DNA of 15,433 nt from an uncultured Erysipelotrichaceae bacterium. Its GTDB lineage: Bacteria > Bacillota_I > Bacilli_A > RF39 > UBA660. Numbering within the stretch: position 1 is the stretch's first letter; each line of letters starts with the position of its first letter. Made by a program: the position numbers and the translations under genes. The DNA is taken from NCBI GenBank assembly GCA_902797005.1, contig CADBRE010000075.1:1-15433 (forward strand), given 5' to 3'. Shown here one piece after another: positions 7,628-14,748 of this stretch. Below the pieces are notes generated by a model. That model was not told the DNA's origin. It made no database searches and saw nothing but the letters and a program-made list of their open reading frames with translations.

Positions 7628-8337
7628 TGAGAATAAATATATTACATTTATATTATGATTTAATGAATCTTTATGGAGGATATGCGAATGTATTACTACT
7701 TTCTAAACATTTAAGAGATCAAGGTTTTGAGGTCAATGTAGATAAAAAGACTCTTGGCGAAGTGATTAATTTTAACAATTATGATTTTATCTTTATTGGC
7801 GAAGGAACTGAAAGAAATAGAGATTTAATTTTAAGAGATTTAGTTCGCTACAAAGATGATCTTGTTAAGTTTATAGACGAAAATAAGCTTTTATTAATGA
7901 CAGGTATCACTTATGAGATTCTTGGTAAAGCAATTGATAATGATGAAGCTCTTGGTTTATTTGATTTTAGGACTATATCAACTAAGAATAGAATTACAAG
8001 TGATGTTATACTTACCTGTGATTTTCTAAGTAAGAAAACAGTCGGGTTTATTAATACTTCATCTAAAGTTACAGATAACAAACATCCTTTGTTTAAGATA
8101 GTTAAGATTTCTGGCGAGAGTGAAGAAAAAATAGATTTTGTAAATGAAGGCTTTCACTACAAGAATGTTTTTGGAACATTTATTACTGGACCTATACTTG
8201 TAAGAAATCCACATATTCTTAAGTATTTTGTTGATGTCTTGGGAAAGCAAAAAATGAGTGATTTTAAATATAAAGAAATTAGCTATAAAGATGAGGAAGA
8301 TAGTTATAATTTAGCAATCAGTGAATTAGAAAAGTAA
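7627..8337 (+). CDS. gatD: GatD-like glutamine amidotransferase subunit lacking the catalytic Cys and His
   Basis: 236 residues, ATG overlapping the murT stop (TAATG). Normally GatD hydrolyses glutamine and passes ammonia to MurT. The family fold is clear: LHLYYDLMNLYG (6-17), FIFIGEG (54-60), ALGLFDFRT (108-116), EGFHYKNVFGTF (174-185) and GPILVRNP (188-195). However the nucleophile loop, ICGGYQFLG in S. aureus with Cys94, reads MTGITYEILG here (Thr92), and the GTYLHGP motif with His189 reads GTFITGP (Thr187). The only cysteine is Cys131, in another part of the fold, and the GFENH stretch reads GFINT. The frame is intact, with no sign of decay. I therefore infer a glutaminase-dead, possibly structural subunit; the gene symbol is by homology and position. 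Confidence 0.88.
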   Translation: MRINILHLYYDLMNLYGGYANVLLLSKHLRDQGFEVNVDKKTLGEVINFNNYDFIFIGEGTERNRDLILRDLVRYKDDLVKFIDENKLLLMTGITYEILGKAIDNDEALGLFDFRTISTKNRITSDVILTCDFLSKKTVGFINTSSKVTDNKHPLFKIVKISGESEEKIDFVNEGFHYKNVFGTFITGPILVRNPHILKYFVDVLGKQKMSDFKYKEISYKDEEDSYNLAISELEK

Positions 8338-8364
8338 TGAATGAGGTTAATCATTCATTACTTT
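8331..8364. terminator. Bidirectional terminator between gatD and the HipA-like gene
   Basis: A perfect 14-bp inverted repeat (8331-8344 with 8351-8364) with loop GGTTAA. The gatD stop lies in the left arm and the HipA-like stop in the right arm. T-rich sequence follows on the plus strand (CTTTTA); the minus side has only a short T run. It serves both convergent genes. Confidence 0.85.
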
Positions 8365-9520
8365 CTTTTAAGTCTTTTAAATACTCTATTCTGTAGTTAA
8401 TACCTTTTACCACTTTGTCTATTCTATCTTCAGACATATCAGTATACATAATATATTCGTGGAGTGTATTATTTAATATGTTTGGAATGTCATTTAATTT
8501 ATCTAAGTCATACAAGCTTAAGTCAATATATTTAATTAAATCCGAGAATCTTGCATTAATATTATTAAATAGTTTGTATTTACCATTAGTAAAATCAAGT
8601 TCCATCAATGTTTTGTCGCAACAAAGCCCCTGACCATTATCAAATATGGGCATAGTTTTTTCTATTTTTAATGTTTCTACATTTCTAATTACACCATAGT
8701 TTTTCATATGCCTATCATAGTTCATCATTATATAATCAATCAAATACATATTAGATAGTTCTTTTTCTGGATCCGTTATACCCATGTCCCTCAAAAGGTT
8801 TATATAATGGGTATAATCGCTGTCATTATTACTTTGTTTTTTACTAGTAAAAATATCATAAGCTGAAATAATTTCTTCATTACTATTTAATGCATTATCA
8901 CAAACAGATACTAATTTATTATTATAAGTAGTAATCTTATAAGAAACATGATCTATGTTTAGTCTATCACATATTAAAGATGCGATATACTCATTAATTG
9001 GTTCTTGATTAGCTAAAGCGTAAGTTCCTTTCATAAGTTTTCGCTTTCCTTCATCTATGAGCCAAGCTTTAGAAAGCATACCATCAGTTGTGTTATTAGG
9101 AGAGGCCAAACTTACTCTATGTTCTATGTTAGAAGAATATGTAACTTCCAAATATCCTAAATACTCAAAGTCGTTGTCAAAAAAGTTTATATTCTCCCAA
9201 AGGACATCGCTGTTTTCTTCTTTAATCCAATATTGATCTGACAAAGATAATCCAAATGATTTAAGCAAGAGTTCTTCTGGATATGAAACGCCTATGTTCT
9301 CAAGTAAACTGCGCAAATCTTTTCTCCAAGATGGTATTCCTCTTCCTTTAAACCATTCATTTAATGCTTTAGAAACATTTTTAGATTTATCATTATATGC
9401 ATTATAAACTTGCATAGGGGCATATTCTATATTGTATATTTCTATTATATCTTTAAATGTATTATCATCCATTTCCGCTTTTAATACTTCGGTATTTTTA
9501 TTCATTAATATTACATTCAT
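8351..9520 (-). CDS. HipA-like kinase-domain protein
   Basis: 389 residues. The C-terminal part has HipA/CtkA-type kinase marks: a substrate/ATP-binding stretch GMLSKAWL...KLMKGTY (147-167, Lys164), the catalytic loop NYDRHMKNYG (267-276) with Asp269 and Asn274, and the metal-binding Asp294 in PIFDNGQGL. The N-terminal 110 residues differ from E. coli HipA and carry GRGIPSWR (59-66) and FGLSLSDQYWI (89-99), a pattern I associate with stand-alone HipA-domain proteins of gut Clostridia and Bacilli. No hipB-like antitoxin gene or helix-turn-helix protein is next to it. AAGGAGA lies 10 nt before the ATG at 9520. It sits 25 nt after the ATP-grasp gene and is probably cotranscribed. The phosphorylation target is unknown, so a toxin role is not established. 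It ends in TGA. Confidence 0.8.
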   Translation of the reverse strand: MNVILMNKNTEVLKAEMDDNTFKDIIEIYNIEYAPMQVYNAYNDKSKNVSKALNEWFKGRGIPSWRKDLRSLLENIGVSYPEELLLKSFGLSLSDQYWIKEENSDVLWENINFFDNDFEYLGYLEVTYSSNIEHRVSLASPNNTTDGMLSKAWLIDEGKRKLMKGTYALANQEPINEYIASLICDRLNIDHVSYKITTYNNKLVSVCDNALNSNEEIISAYDIFTSKKQSNNDSDYTHYINLLRDMGITDPEKELSNMYLIDYIMMNYDRHMKNYGVIRNVETLKIEKTMPIFDNGQGLCCDKTLMELDFTNGKYKLFNNINARFSDLIKYIDLSLYDLDKLNDIPNILNNTLHEYIMYTDMSEDRIDKVVKGINYRIEYLKDLKESNE

Positions 9521-9545
9521 ATAAATATTGTCTCCTTTTTGTTTT

Positions 9546-10541
9546 TTATTTCATTATTTTTTTGTATTTTGCAAGTAGCCCTTCCTTTTTAGTTACAAAT
9601 GATGGTTTAACTTGATAAACTCCTGGAAAACAGTTACCTTCTACTATTACTGGGCCGTTTTTGCTAATTGCAACATCCCAGCCAACATAGCCAATTTCAG
9701 GAACTACTTTTGCACATTCTTCTACTAATTTAACAGCTTCTTGAAACTCAGGAACTTCAAAACCAATTATTTCTTTCTTTGATAATGGATGCACTTTGTA
9801 TATGTTGTCTTCTCTATCTATCGCAGGAGCAAAAACCTTACCTTTGTCATCTACAAACGTGTACATTCCTCCATTTGAAAAGTTATCTATTACTCCACCA
9901 TTACCTATTTTTAGGACTGCCTGCAAAAAATAGGATTTTCCATCTTTATAGAAAGTAAACATTCTTAAAGTATTAACTGATTTATCGTATAATGTATTCA
10001 TTTTTTCATTCTGAACAATTACTTCTTCAATTAGTAGTTGTTTGTTTTTAATTAGATTATCATAAACTTTTTTGGCATCTTTTTCATTAATGAAGGAGAA
10101 CTTTTCTATTCCTTCGCCGCCTGAAGCATCAATTGGTTTAACAATAATATCTTTATGTTTCTTAAAAAACTTTAAAAAATCATTAAAGCTTTTATCTTCT
10201 AGATATAGATATTCTCTTTTTAAATATTTTGCAAATATTTCATTAAACTTAATTTTATCTTCAAATTTGTAAAAGCTATTTTTATCATTATATTTGCTAA
10301 CAATTTCATTATTCTTTCTTCTTGTTAAATATGTCTCTCTTTCTTTTTTGTTTAAGTTATAAAACTCAAACTCCTGATAATCATAATATCCTGCTCCATA
10401 TTTTAAGCCACAGTAAATGATATCAAATAGAGTAAAGAAATAATTCTTGTTAGCTTTTTTTGATATAGACTTACTTATTTTAAACATATTTTTGTAATCT
10501 AGTTTTACTATTCTTTCAATCATATATTTTATTCTTTTCAT
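9546..10541 (-). CDS. Sugar-transfer-associated ATP-grasp enzyme
   Basis: 331 residues from ATG 10541; a GTG at 10550 is also in frame, but it forms part of the ribosome site AGGTGA and is rejected. ATP-grasp features: VKPIDASGGEGI (134-145, ATP-binding lysine and Gly-rich loop), LLIEEVIVQN (169-178), SVNTLRMFTF (188-197), NFSNGGMY (220-227), and the metal-binding end YVGWDVAISKNGPVIVEGN (285-303). This order matches the ATPgrasp_ST family, found in capsule, teichoic-acid and exopolysaccharide clusters and thought to ligate a carboxylate to an amine or other nucleophile. The N-terminal 60 residues are basic, with the GLKYGAGYYDYQEFEFY segment typical of that family. No glycosyltransferase is adjacent, so the substrate is open. 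It is followed by the HipA-like gene, probably as a two-gene operon. Confidence 0.82.
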   Translation of the reverse strand: MKRIKYMIERIVKLDYKNMFKISKSISKKANKNYFFTLFDIIYCGLKYGAGYYDYQEFEFYNLNKKERETYLTRRKNNEIVSKYNDKNSFYKFEDKIKFNEIFAKYLKREYLYLEDKSFNDFLKFFKKHKDIIVKPIDASGGEGIEKFSFINEKDAKKVYDNLIKNKQLLIEEVIVQNEKMNTLYDKSVNTLRMFTFYKDGKSYFLQAVLKIGNGGVIDNFSNGGMYTFVDDKGKVFAPAIDREDNIYKVHPLSKKEIIGFEVPEFQEAVKLVEECAKVVPEIGYVGWDVAISKNGPVIVEGNCFPGVYQVKPSFVTKKEGLLAKYKKIMK

Positions 10542-10558
10542 TAGTTTCACCTAACAAA

Positions 10559-10567
10559 AGTATATCA
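10559..10567 (-). promoter_or_regulatory. Possible extended -10 promoter of the ATP-grasp/HipA pair
   Basis: TGA-TATACT on the minus strand, 17 nt before the ATG at 10541 and just after the terminator of the upstream gene. There is no clear -35, and the leader would be very short, as for murT. Confidence 0.35.
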
Positions 10568-10577
10568 TATTAAAAGG

Positions 10578-10603
10578 AAAAAAGATAGCAAATAATAGCT
10601 ACC
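10578..10603 (-). terminator. Terminator of the VTC/DUF4956/beta-helix operon
   Basis: On the minus strand, GGTAGC (10603-10598) pairs with GCTATC (10589-10584; one G-U pair) around an 8-nt loop and is followed by six T (10583-10578), right after the stop at 10612. Confidence 0.75.
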
Positions 10604-10611
10604 TTCTTCAT

Positions 10612-12018
10612 CTATCTCATTCTTTGTCTTCCTCCTTGATTTTGAGTATTAGCGTTTTGACTTTCGCTACCGCCTCCTCTCATGTTTCCAGGCATCATGC
10701 CTCCTTGCATACCGCCCATCATCTGGTTAGTTATTTGATTTGTTGTTTGACCGTTTACAATAATTGTTCCTCCAGTATATTTAGCTTCCCCGTCATAGTC
10801 AAATGGTGATTGTCCAGTTATATTGATTGTTCCTCCATTAACATAAATATTGCCATTAGAGTCTATTGCATCAGTATCACCTTGCCCCATTTTAATTGTT
10901 ATGTTTCCTCCATTTATTTCAATAGCCACTTCATATAGGTTAGACTTATTTCCGGCATTTATTCCGTCATCACTTGCAGATATATTAATATTGCCATCAT
11001 TTATTTTTACATATGTTGCTTCTAATCCTTCTGCTGCAGTAATGTTAAGCGTTCCTCCATTTATTTCTAACATTCCATCAGCGTGCAGTGCATCATCCTT
11101 GCTATTAATAGTTATAGTACCTTTATTTATTTGAATATTTCCGTTAGAGTGGATACCATCATCTGTAGTGTTTATATCAAATGTACCACCATCTATTTGA
11201 ATTAGTGTATCAGCTTTTAAACCTTTAGCGGTAGAAGTGATTGCGTTACCTGTTGTTTTAATAGTAAAGTCTCCGCCTTTTATTAGAAGGGTTGTAACCG
11301 CTTCAATGCCATCATTTACTGAAGTTATGTTAAATTCTCCACCTTCAATAACAACATATCCTTTATCTTCTTCATTACTATCAGTTGATTTAATAGCATC
11401 TCCTCCAGCATTTATAGTAAAATCACCACCAGTAATTACAACGCTGTCTTTACCACGAATAGCATCATCTTTACTTGTTATAGTAATGTTTCCATTATTT
11501 ATTACTAAATCATCTTTAGATACAATACCGTCTTCATAATTAGCATTTACTATTAATGCTCCTTCTCCTTCAATAAATAAGTCATCTGTAGAATAAATCG
11601 CACCGTTTGCTTCGGCATCCGAAAAGCTATATGTACTTGAATCTGTTACTGTATTTGTAGTTCCTTCTTTTAAATAAATTACTACATTTTCTGCATTAGC
11701 TACATATATAGCTGGTCCATTTGTACTAGTGATGTTTACTCCATCAAGCACTAATTTAACTGTATCTTCAGTATCAATATATACTGTGGTATTTATTTCT
11801 CCTGTTAATGTATATTCTCCTCCAGCTGTTATTTTATAGTCGCTTGTAACTTCTTTGGCACTTAAGTTAGATGTATCAGCACTTGTATTATAGTTAATAT
11901 TAGATCCACTTATTTCACTAGATGATTTACTCTTACTGTTTAAGTAGAATACTACTCCTACTGCTACTGCTAAAACAGCTACCACTATTATTAAAATTAT
12001 TGTTTTCTTATTTTTCAT
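10612..12018 (-). CDS. Membrane-anchored Cthe_2159-like beta-helix carbohydrate-binding protein (DUF4353)
   Basis: 468 residues. Lys-rich residues 1-5 and a hydrophobic segment (6-26) act as signal anchor or uncleaved signal peptide. A Ser-rich linker precedes about 340 residues of parallel beta-helix turns of 18-22 residues with repeated motifs such as IEGGEFNITS, DDGIHSNGNIQI and KDDALHADGMLEI, rich in Asp and Asn as in the Ca-binding Cthe_2159 family, which binds acidic or cellulosic polysaccharides. The tail (about 434-468) is unusual: repeated GGM motifs (MMGGMQGGMMPGNMRGGG), then Gln/Asn, ending in Arg-rich residues. The ATG at 12018 is one base after the DUF4956 stop, with GGAGGAGGG upstream. 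It is the last gene of the VTC operon; this trio recurs in Bacillota. The polysaccharide or other ligand is not known. Confidence 0.88.
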   Translation of the reverse strand: MKNKKTIILIIVVAVLAVAVGVVFYLNSKSKSSSEISGSNINYNTSADTSNLSAKEVTSDYKITAGGEYTLTGEINTTVYIDTEDTVKLVLDGVNITSTNGPAIYVANAENVVIYLKEGTTNTVTDSSTYSFSDAEANGAIYSTDDLFIEGEGALIVNANYEDGIVSKDDLVINNGNITITSKDDAIRGKDSVVITGGDFTINAGGDAIKSTDSNEEDKGYVVIEGGEFNITSVNDGIEAVTTLLIKGGDFTIKTTGNAITSTAKGLKADTLIQIDGGTFDINTTDDGIHSNGNIQINKGTITINSKDDALHADGMLEINGGTLNITAAEGLEATYVKINDGNINISASDDGINAGNKSNLYEVAIEINGGNITIKMGQGDTDAIDSNGNIYVNGGTINITGQSPFDYDGEAKYTGGTIIVNGQTTNQITNQMMGGMQGGMMPGNMRGGGSESQNANTQNQGGRQRMR

Positions 12019-12019
12019 A

Positions 12020-12682
12020 TTATAGTCCCTCCTCCATTAATGGGTGTGATAAACTCACTTTTAAATTACCATTTCTCACTCTAATTTCATCAAGAAAAGC
12101 TTTTTCTTCTTTAGCATCTTTTAGCTTAACATTATAAGTTAATTCATACATACTGCCCATATTGATTGTTTTGCTTGCAAATAGATTTGCTTCCTTTGTA
12201 TAAACTTTAAATATATCATCAAATATACTTGTGTAATCCATGTCTTCTGGAACGACTACTTTAAGAACTTTTACTCCACTTTTGTCTTCTCCAAAATTAG
12301 ATACACTTAATAGCACCGTAAATAATGATATTACTGCTGTTATAAGAGCTGCGAATGCAACATATCCAGTACCACATGCAAGCCCAACTGCCATTGCAAA
12401 GAATACATTCATTATCTCTTTAGAATTACCTGGTATAGATCTAAATCTTATAAGACTAAATGATCCAAGTATTGCAATTGATGTTCCAAGATTTCCGTTA
12501 ACCATCATTATTACTGTACCTATTAAAGCAGGTATTACTGCTAAAGTAATAGCAAAGTTTTTAGAATAAGCACTTGTCTTCATATGAACAAAACTTATTA
12601 CAAGCCCCAGTAAAAGAGCTGCTCCTATACATTTCACAAAACTGATCAAACTTAAACTTTCTGTTAAAACACTACTAAACAT
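12020..12682 (-). CDS. DUF4956 integral membrane protein
   Basis: 220 residues. The N-terminal half has about four membrane segments (14-32, 43-61, 66-78 and 92-127). The signature between the third and fourth is GSFSLIRFRSIPGNSKEI (73-90), then VFFAMAVGLACGTGY (93-107), characteristic of DUF4956. Residues 135-220 form a soluble domain, probably cytoplasmic, containing VLKVVVPEDMDY and a mixed-charge helix. Function is unknown. The family is found next to VTC-domain polyphosphate polymerases and CotH or beta-helix surface proteins, as here, so a membrane partner for the polymerase or a channel-like component is a reasonable inference. The ATG at 12682 overlaps the VTC gene by 8 bases, so translation is coupled. 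Confidence 0.9.
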   Translation of the reverse strand: MFSSVLTESLSLISFVKCIGAALLLGLVISFVHMKTSAYSKNFAITLAVIPALIGTVIMMVNGNLGTSIAILGSFSLIRFRSIPGNSKEIMNVFFAMAVGLACGTGYVAFAALITAVISLFTVLLSVSNFGEDKSGVKVLKVVVPEDMDYTSIFDDIFKVYTKEANLFASKTINMGSMYELTYNVKLKDAKEEKAFLDEIRVRNGNLKVSLSHPLMEEGL

Positions 12683-13379
12683 AAACTTTCTCCTCCTTTA
12701 TTTGTTCGTTAGCATATATTTTCCCATATTTAGAAAATGAAGTTTCGTAAATATTATTCTTTGAAAGAATTCTTGTAAGCCACAATGGATAGTTATTTAA
12801 TGTTTTAATATCCATTATGTACATATCGTCTTTAAAATATAAACTACCAGCGTCTCCCATTTCTAATCTCAAATCATCTCTCCTACTTCTTATTTTATAG
12901 TCAAATGTAATTCTAAGATCTGGTTCATTAAGTGCATCATAACTTTTTCTATCATAAGCAATAAATATCTTTGGTTTTAGATTTTTTGTTTTTATCGTAT
13001 AATCTATTTCATTTAATATTTGTTTATTGACATCCAAGTTCTTTTCACCTTTCATATATTTATAAAAATCACTTAGTTTAAAGGCTATTCTTCTTTTTCC
13101 TACTACACCTTTATATTTCTTTTTGATTTCTAAGAATACTTGTGAATCCATATCAGGGACTATGTAAGATCTAAGTCTTACTTTCTCTTTATATTTTGGT
13201 TTTTCAAGTGAAGATATTATCGTATCATCTTTATCAGTATCAAAATATATATTACATATTTTACTATCCGGGTGAATATCTGGTTTTATATATTCACTTA
13301 AATCACTAAGTATTTTTTCATACTCACTTTTAGTAAGCAAATACTTTTTTTCAACTCTTTCAAAGTTTTCAATTATCAT
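12675..13379 (-). CDS. VTC-domain polyphosphate polymerase
   Basis: 234 residues, a single VTC domain of the CYTH/triphosphate-tunnel superfamily, which makes polyphosphate from ATP. Tunnel residues occur in the expected order: RVEKKYLL (8-15), NIYFDT (43-48), KVRLRSY (66-72), FLEIKKKYKGVVGKRR (82-97), IAYDRKSY, DLRITFD with a following RSRR, and near the end MDIKTLNNYPLWL (the usual Glu of this E-x-K pair is Asp) and SFSKYG. There is no SPX domain and no membrane segment, so it is cytoplasmic and probably held at the membrane by DUF4956. The ATG at 13379 has AAAGGA upstream. It is the first gene of a three-gene operon preceded by a Pho-box-like array, which fits a phosphate-related role. Other nucleotide or sugar substrates cannot be excluded. 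Confidence 0.9.
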   Translation of the reverse strand: MIIENFERVEKKYLLTKSEYEKILSDLSEYIKPDIHPDSKICNIYFDTDKDDTIISSLEKPKYKEKVRLRSYIVPDMDSQVFLEIKKKYKGVVGKRRIAFKLSDFYKYMKGEKNLDVNKQILNEIDYTIKTKNLKPKIFIAYDRKSYDALNEPDLRITFDYKIRSRRDDLRLEMGDAGSLYFKDDMYIMDIKTLNNYPLWLTRILSKNNIYETSFSKYGKIYANEQIKEEKVYV

Positions 13380-13408
13380 ACTTTTTCTTCCTTTCTGGTT
13401 ATTATTTT

Positions 13409-13457
13409 AGTATAGTTTATTGTTAGATTTGTGAAAACATTGTGAAAGTTTTGTGAA
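13409..13457 (-). promoter_or_regulatory. Promoter with three PhoP-box-like repeats ahead of the VTC operon
   Basis: On the minus strand, TTCACA occurs three times (13457-13452, 13446-13441 and 13435-13430), each separated by exactly 5 nt, giving an 11-bp period. A -10 TATACT (13414-13409) follows 15 nt after the last box, and the ATG is about 30 nt further on. Bacillus PhoP and enterobacterial PhoB bind TT-A/C/T-ACA-like direct repeats with this spacing. No phoP gene is in the window. Confidence 0.65.
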
Positions 13458-13467
13458 AAAGTAAAAT

Positions 13468-13491
13468 AAAAAAAAAGAAGATTACTCTTCT
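13468..13491 (-). terminator. Terminator of infC-rpmI-rplT
   Basis: AGAAGA (13491-13486) and TCTTCT (13481-13476) form a 6-bp stem with a 4-nt loop, followed by eight T (13475-13468). It overlaps the rplT stop codon. Confidence 0.88.
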
Positions 13492-14002
13492 AGTTTAAAG
13501 CTGCAATTAATTCAGCTTTTTTCATTGTAGTGTAACCTTCTATACCTTTTTCTTTAGCTAATTCTTTTAACTCAGCAACTGTTTTACTGTTTAAATCATT
13601 TGTTTCAGCTTTAGTTTCAGCAGGAGTTTCTTCTTTAACACCCTTACCTTCTAAAGCATCTTTAGCAACTTTTACAAGTTTAGCAAATTCGTTCATATCA
13701 ACGATTGCAAGTTCAGATAACATTTTTCTGTTAATTTCAACACCAGCTTTGTTTAGTCCATCAATGAACTTAGAATAACTAATTTCATTTTCTCTACAAG
13801 CAGCATTTATTCTTGTTATCCATAATTTTCTAAAGTTGCCTTTATTTTTCTTTCTATCGTTGAAACTATATCTTCCAGAATGCATTAATTGTTCTTGTGC
13901 AGTCTTATATAGTCTATGTTTACTTCCGAAGTATCCTTTAGCTTGTTTTAATACTTTCTTTCTTCTTTGTCTTGAGACAATTCCACCTTTAACTCTTGTC
14001 AT
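13490..14002 (-). CDS. rplT: 50S ribosomal protein L20 with C-terminal Rho_N/SAP-like extension
   Basis: 170 residues against a usual 117-119. Residues 1-118 are a normal L20: long basic N-terminal helix ([21 protein letters not shown]), [11 protein letters not shown] (30-40), [15 protein letters not shown] (56-70) and the RKMLSELAI region (92-100). L20 binds 23S rRNA early in assembly and in Bacilli represses its own operon through the leader. After an acidic, Thr/Glu-rich linker (119-137), residues 138-170 (starting [18 protein letters not shown], ending KKAELIAAL) have the two-helix pattern of Rho N-terminal/SAP-like nucleic-acid-binding motifs. The frame is continuous and the terminator follows directly, so the tail belongs to the gene. 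The ribosome site AAGGGGG lies in the end of rpmI, 7 nt upstream of the ATG region. Confidence 0.95.
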   Translation of the reverse strand: MTRVKGGIVSRQRRKKVLKQAKGYFGSKHRLYKTAQEQLMHSGRYSFNDRKKNKGNFRKLWITRINAACRENEISYSKFIDGLNKAGVEINRKMLSELAIVDMNEFAKLVKVAKDALEGKGVKEETPAETKAETNDLNSKTVAELKELAKEKGIEGYTTMKKAELIAALN

Positions 14003-14009
14003 TTACTTC

Positions 14010-14204
14010 TTACCCCCTTAAAGCTTTCTTGTATCTATTTGTATCAGCTTGTGATAAAACAGATCCCTTTCTATGATTTCTATTGAAACTTGTTGGTTTC
14101 TTACCAGTTTTGTGGTTAGCACCAGGTTTTCCTATTTTAGTACTTCCACCAGGTCTTACAGTTACTTTTTTAGCTATACCTTTGTGTGTCTTTTGTTTTG
14201 GCAT
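14010..14204 (-). CDS. rpmI: 50S ribosomal protein L35
   Basis: 64 residues, the usual length. It starts MPKQKTHKGIAKKV and is very basic throughout, with KKPTSFNRNHRKG (35-47), typical of L35, and the NRYKKALRG end. L35 is a small structural protein of the large subunit near the tRNA exit region. The ATG at 14204 has AAGGAG with short A-rich spacing. It lies 19 nt after infC and 7 nt before rplT, the conserved infC-rpmI-rplT order. Confidence 0.97.
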   Translation of the reverse strand: MPKQKTHKGIAKKVTVRPGGSTKIGKPGANHKTGKKPTSFNRNHRKGSVLSQADTNRYKKALRG

Positions 14205-14223
14205 TTTTTCTCCTTCTTTCTTT

Positions 14224-14748
14224 CTATTTTACTTTCGGCGCTACTAAAAGGCTCATACTTCTGCCTTCAAGTTTTGGCTGTTCACTAATCACACCTATTT
14301 CACTAAGTCCTTCAGCAAACTTTAATATTACATCTTTACCTAGTTCAGTATGTGCAAGTTGTCTTCCTTTGAATCTTATAGACACTTTAATCTTATGTCC
14401 TTTTGTTAAGTATTCTTTGGCGTTTCTAAGCTTAGTTTCAAAGTCATGCGTATCAATAGTTACTGACAAGCGATATTCTTTTAAATCAAGATTTTGCTCT
14501 CTTTGCTTCTTCTTTTGTTCTTTTTCTTTCTTGCTCTTTTCATATTTAAACTTGTTATAGTCTATTACTTTAGCAACAGGCATAGGCCCATTACTCATAA
14601 TTACTAAATCAAGTCCAGCATAATTAGCAAGTGTTAGAGCATCTTCTCTTTTCTTGATACCTAGCTTTTCACCATTAGGTCCGATTACCATCATTTCTTC
14701 GGCAGTAATTTGTTCATTCATCTGAACATCATCTTTTTGTTTTGCTAT
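14224..14748 (-). CDS. infC: Translation initiation factor IF-3 (ATA start)
   Basis: 174 residues from an ATA codon at 14748. IF-3 binds the 30S subunit, prevents subunit joining and rejects non-canonical start codons. The N-terminal domain contains MNEQITAEEMMVIGPNGEKLGI (split at residues 10-31) and the linker is Lys-rich (67-84). The C-terminal domain has EYRLSVTIDTHDFETKLRNA (91-110), KVSIRFKGRQLAH (121-133) and the PKLEGRSMSLLVAPK end (158-172). Start choice: GGAGGTG at 14762-14756 points to ATA, and the next in-frame ATG (codon 10) has no ribosome site. An ATG at 14811 is in frame but lies inside the attenuator leader and adds unrelated residues. Bacillus and E. coli infC use ATT at the same place, allowing IF-3 to limit its own synthesis; ATA would do likewise. 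Confidence 0.95.
   Translation of the reverse strand: MAKQKDDVQMNEQITAEEMMVIGPNGEKLGIKKREDALTLANYAGLDLVIMSNGPMPVAKVIDYNKFKYEKSKKEKEQKKKQREQNLDLKEYRLSVTIDTHDFETKLRNAKEYLTKGHKIKVSIRFKGRQLAHTELGKDVILKFAEGLSEIGVISEQPKLEGRSMSLLVAPKVK

Noticed and set aside
8351..9520. Classical HipBA toxin-antitoxin module
   Set aside because: No HipB or other small DNA-binding gene is adjacent; only the kinase-like protein is present.
10542..10550. GTG start of the ATP-grasp gene
   Set aside because: The GTG is part of the AGGTGA ribosome site serving the ATG at 10541.
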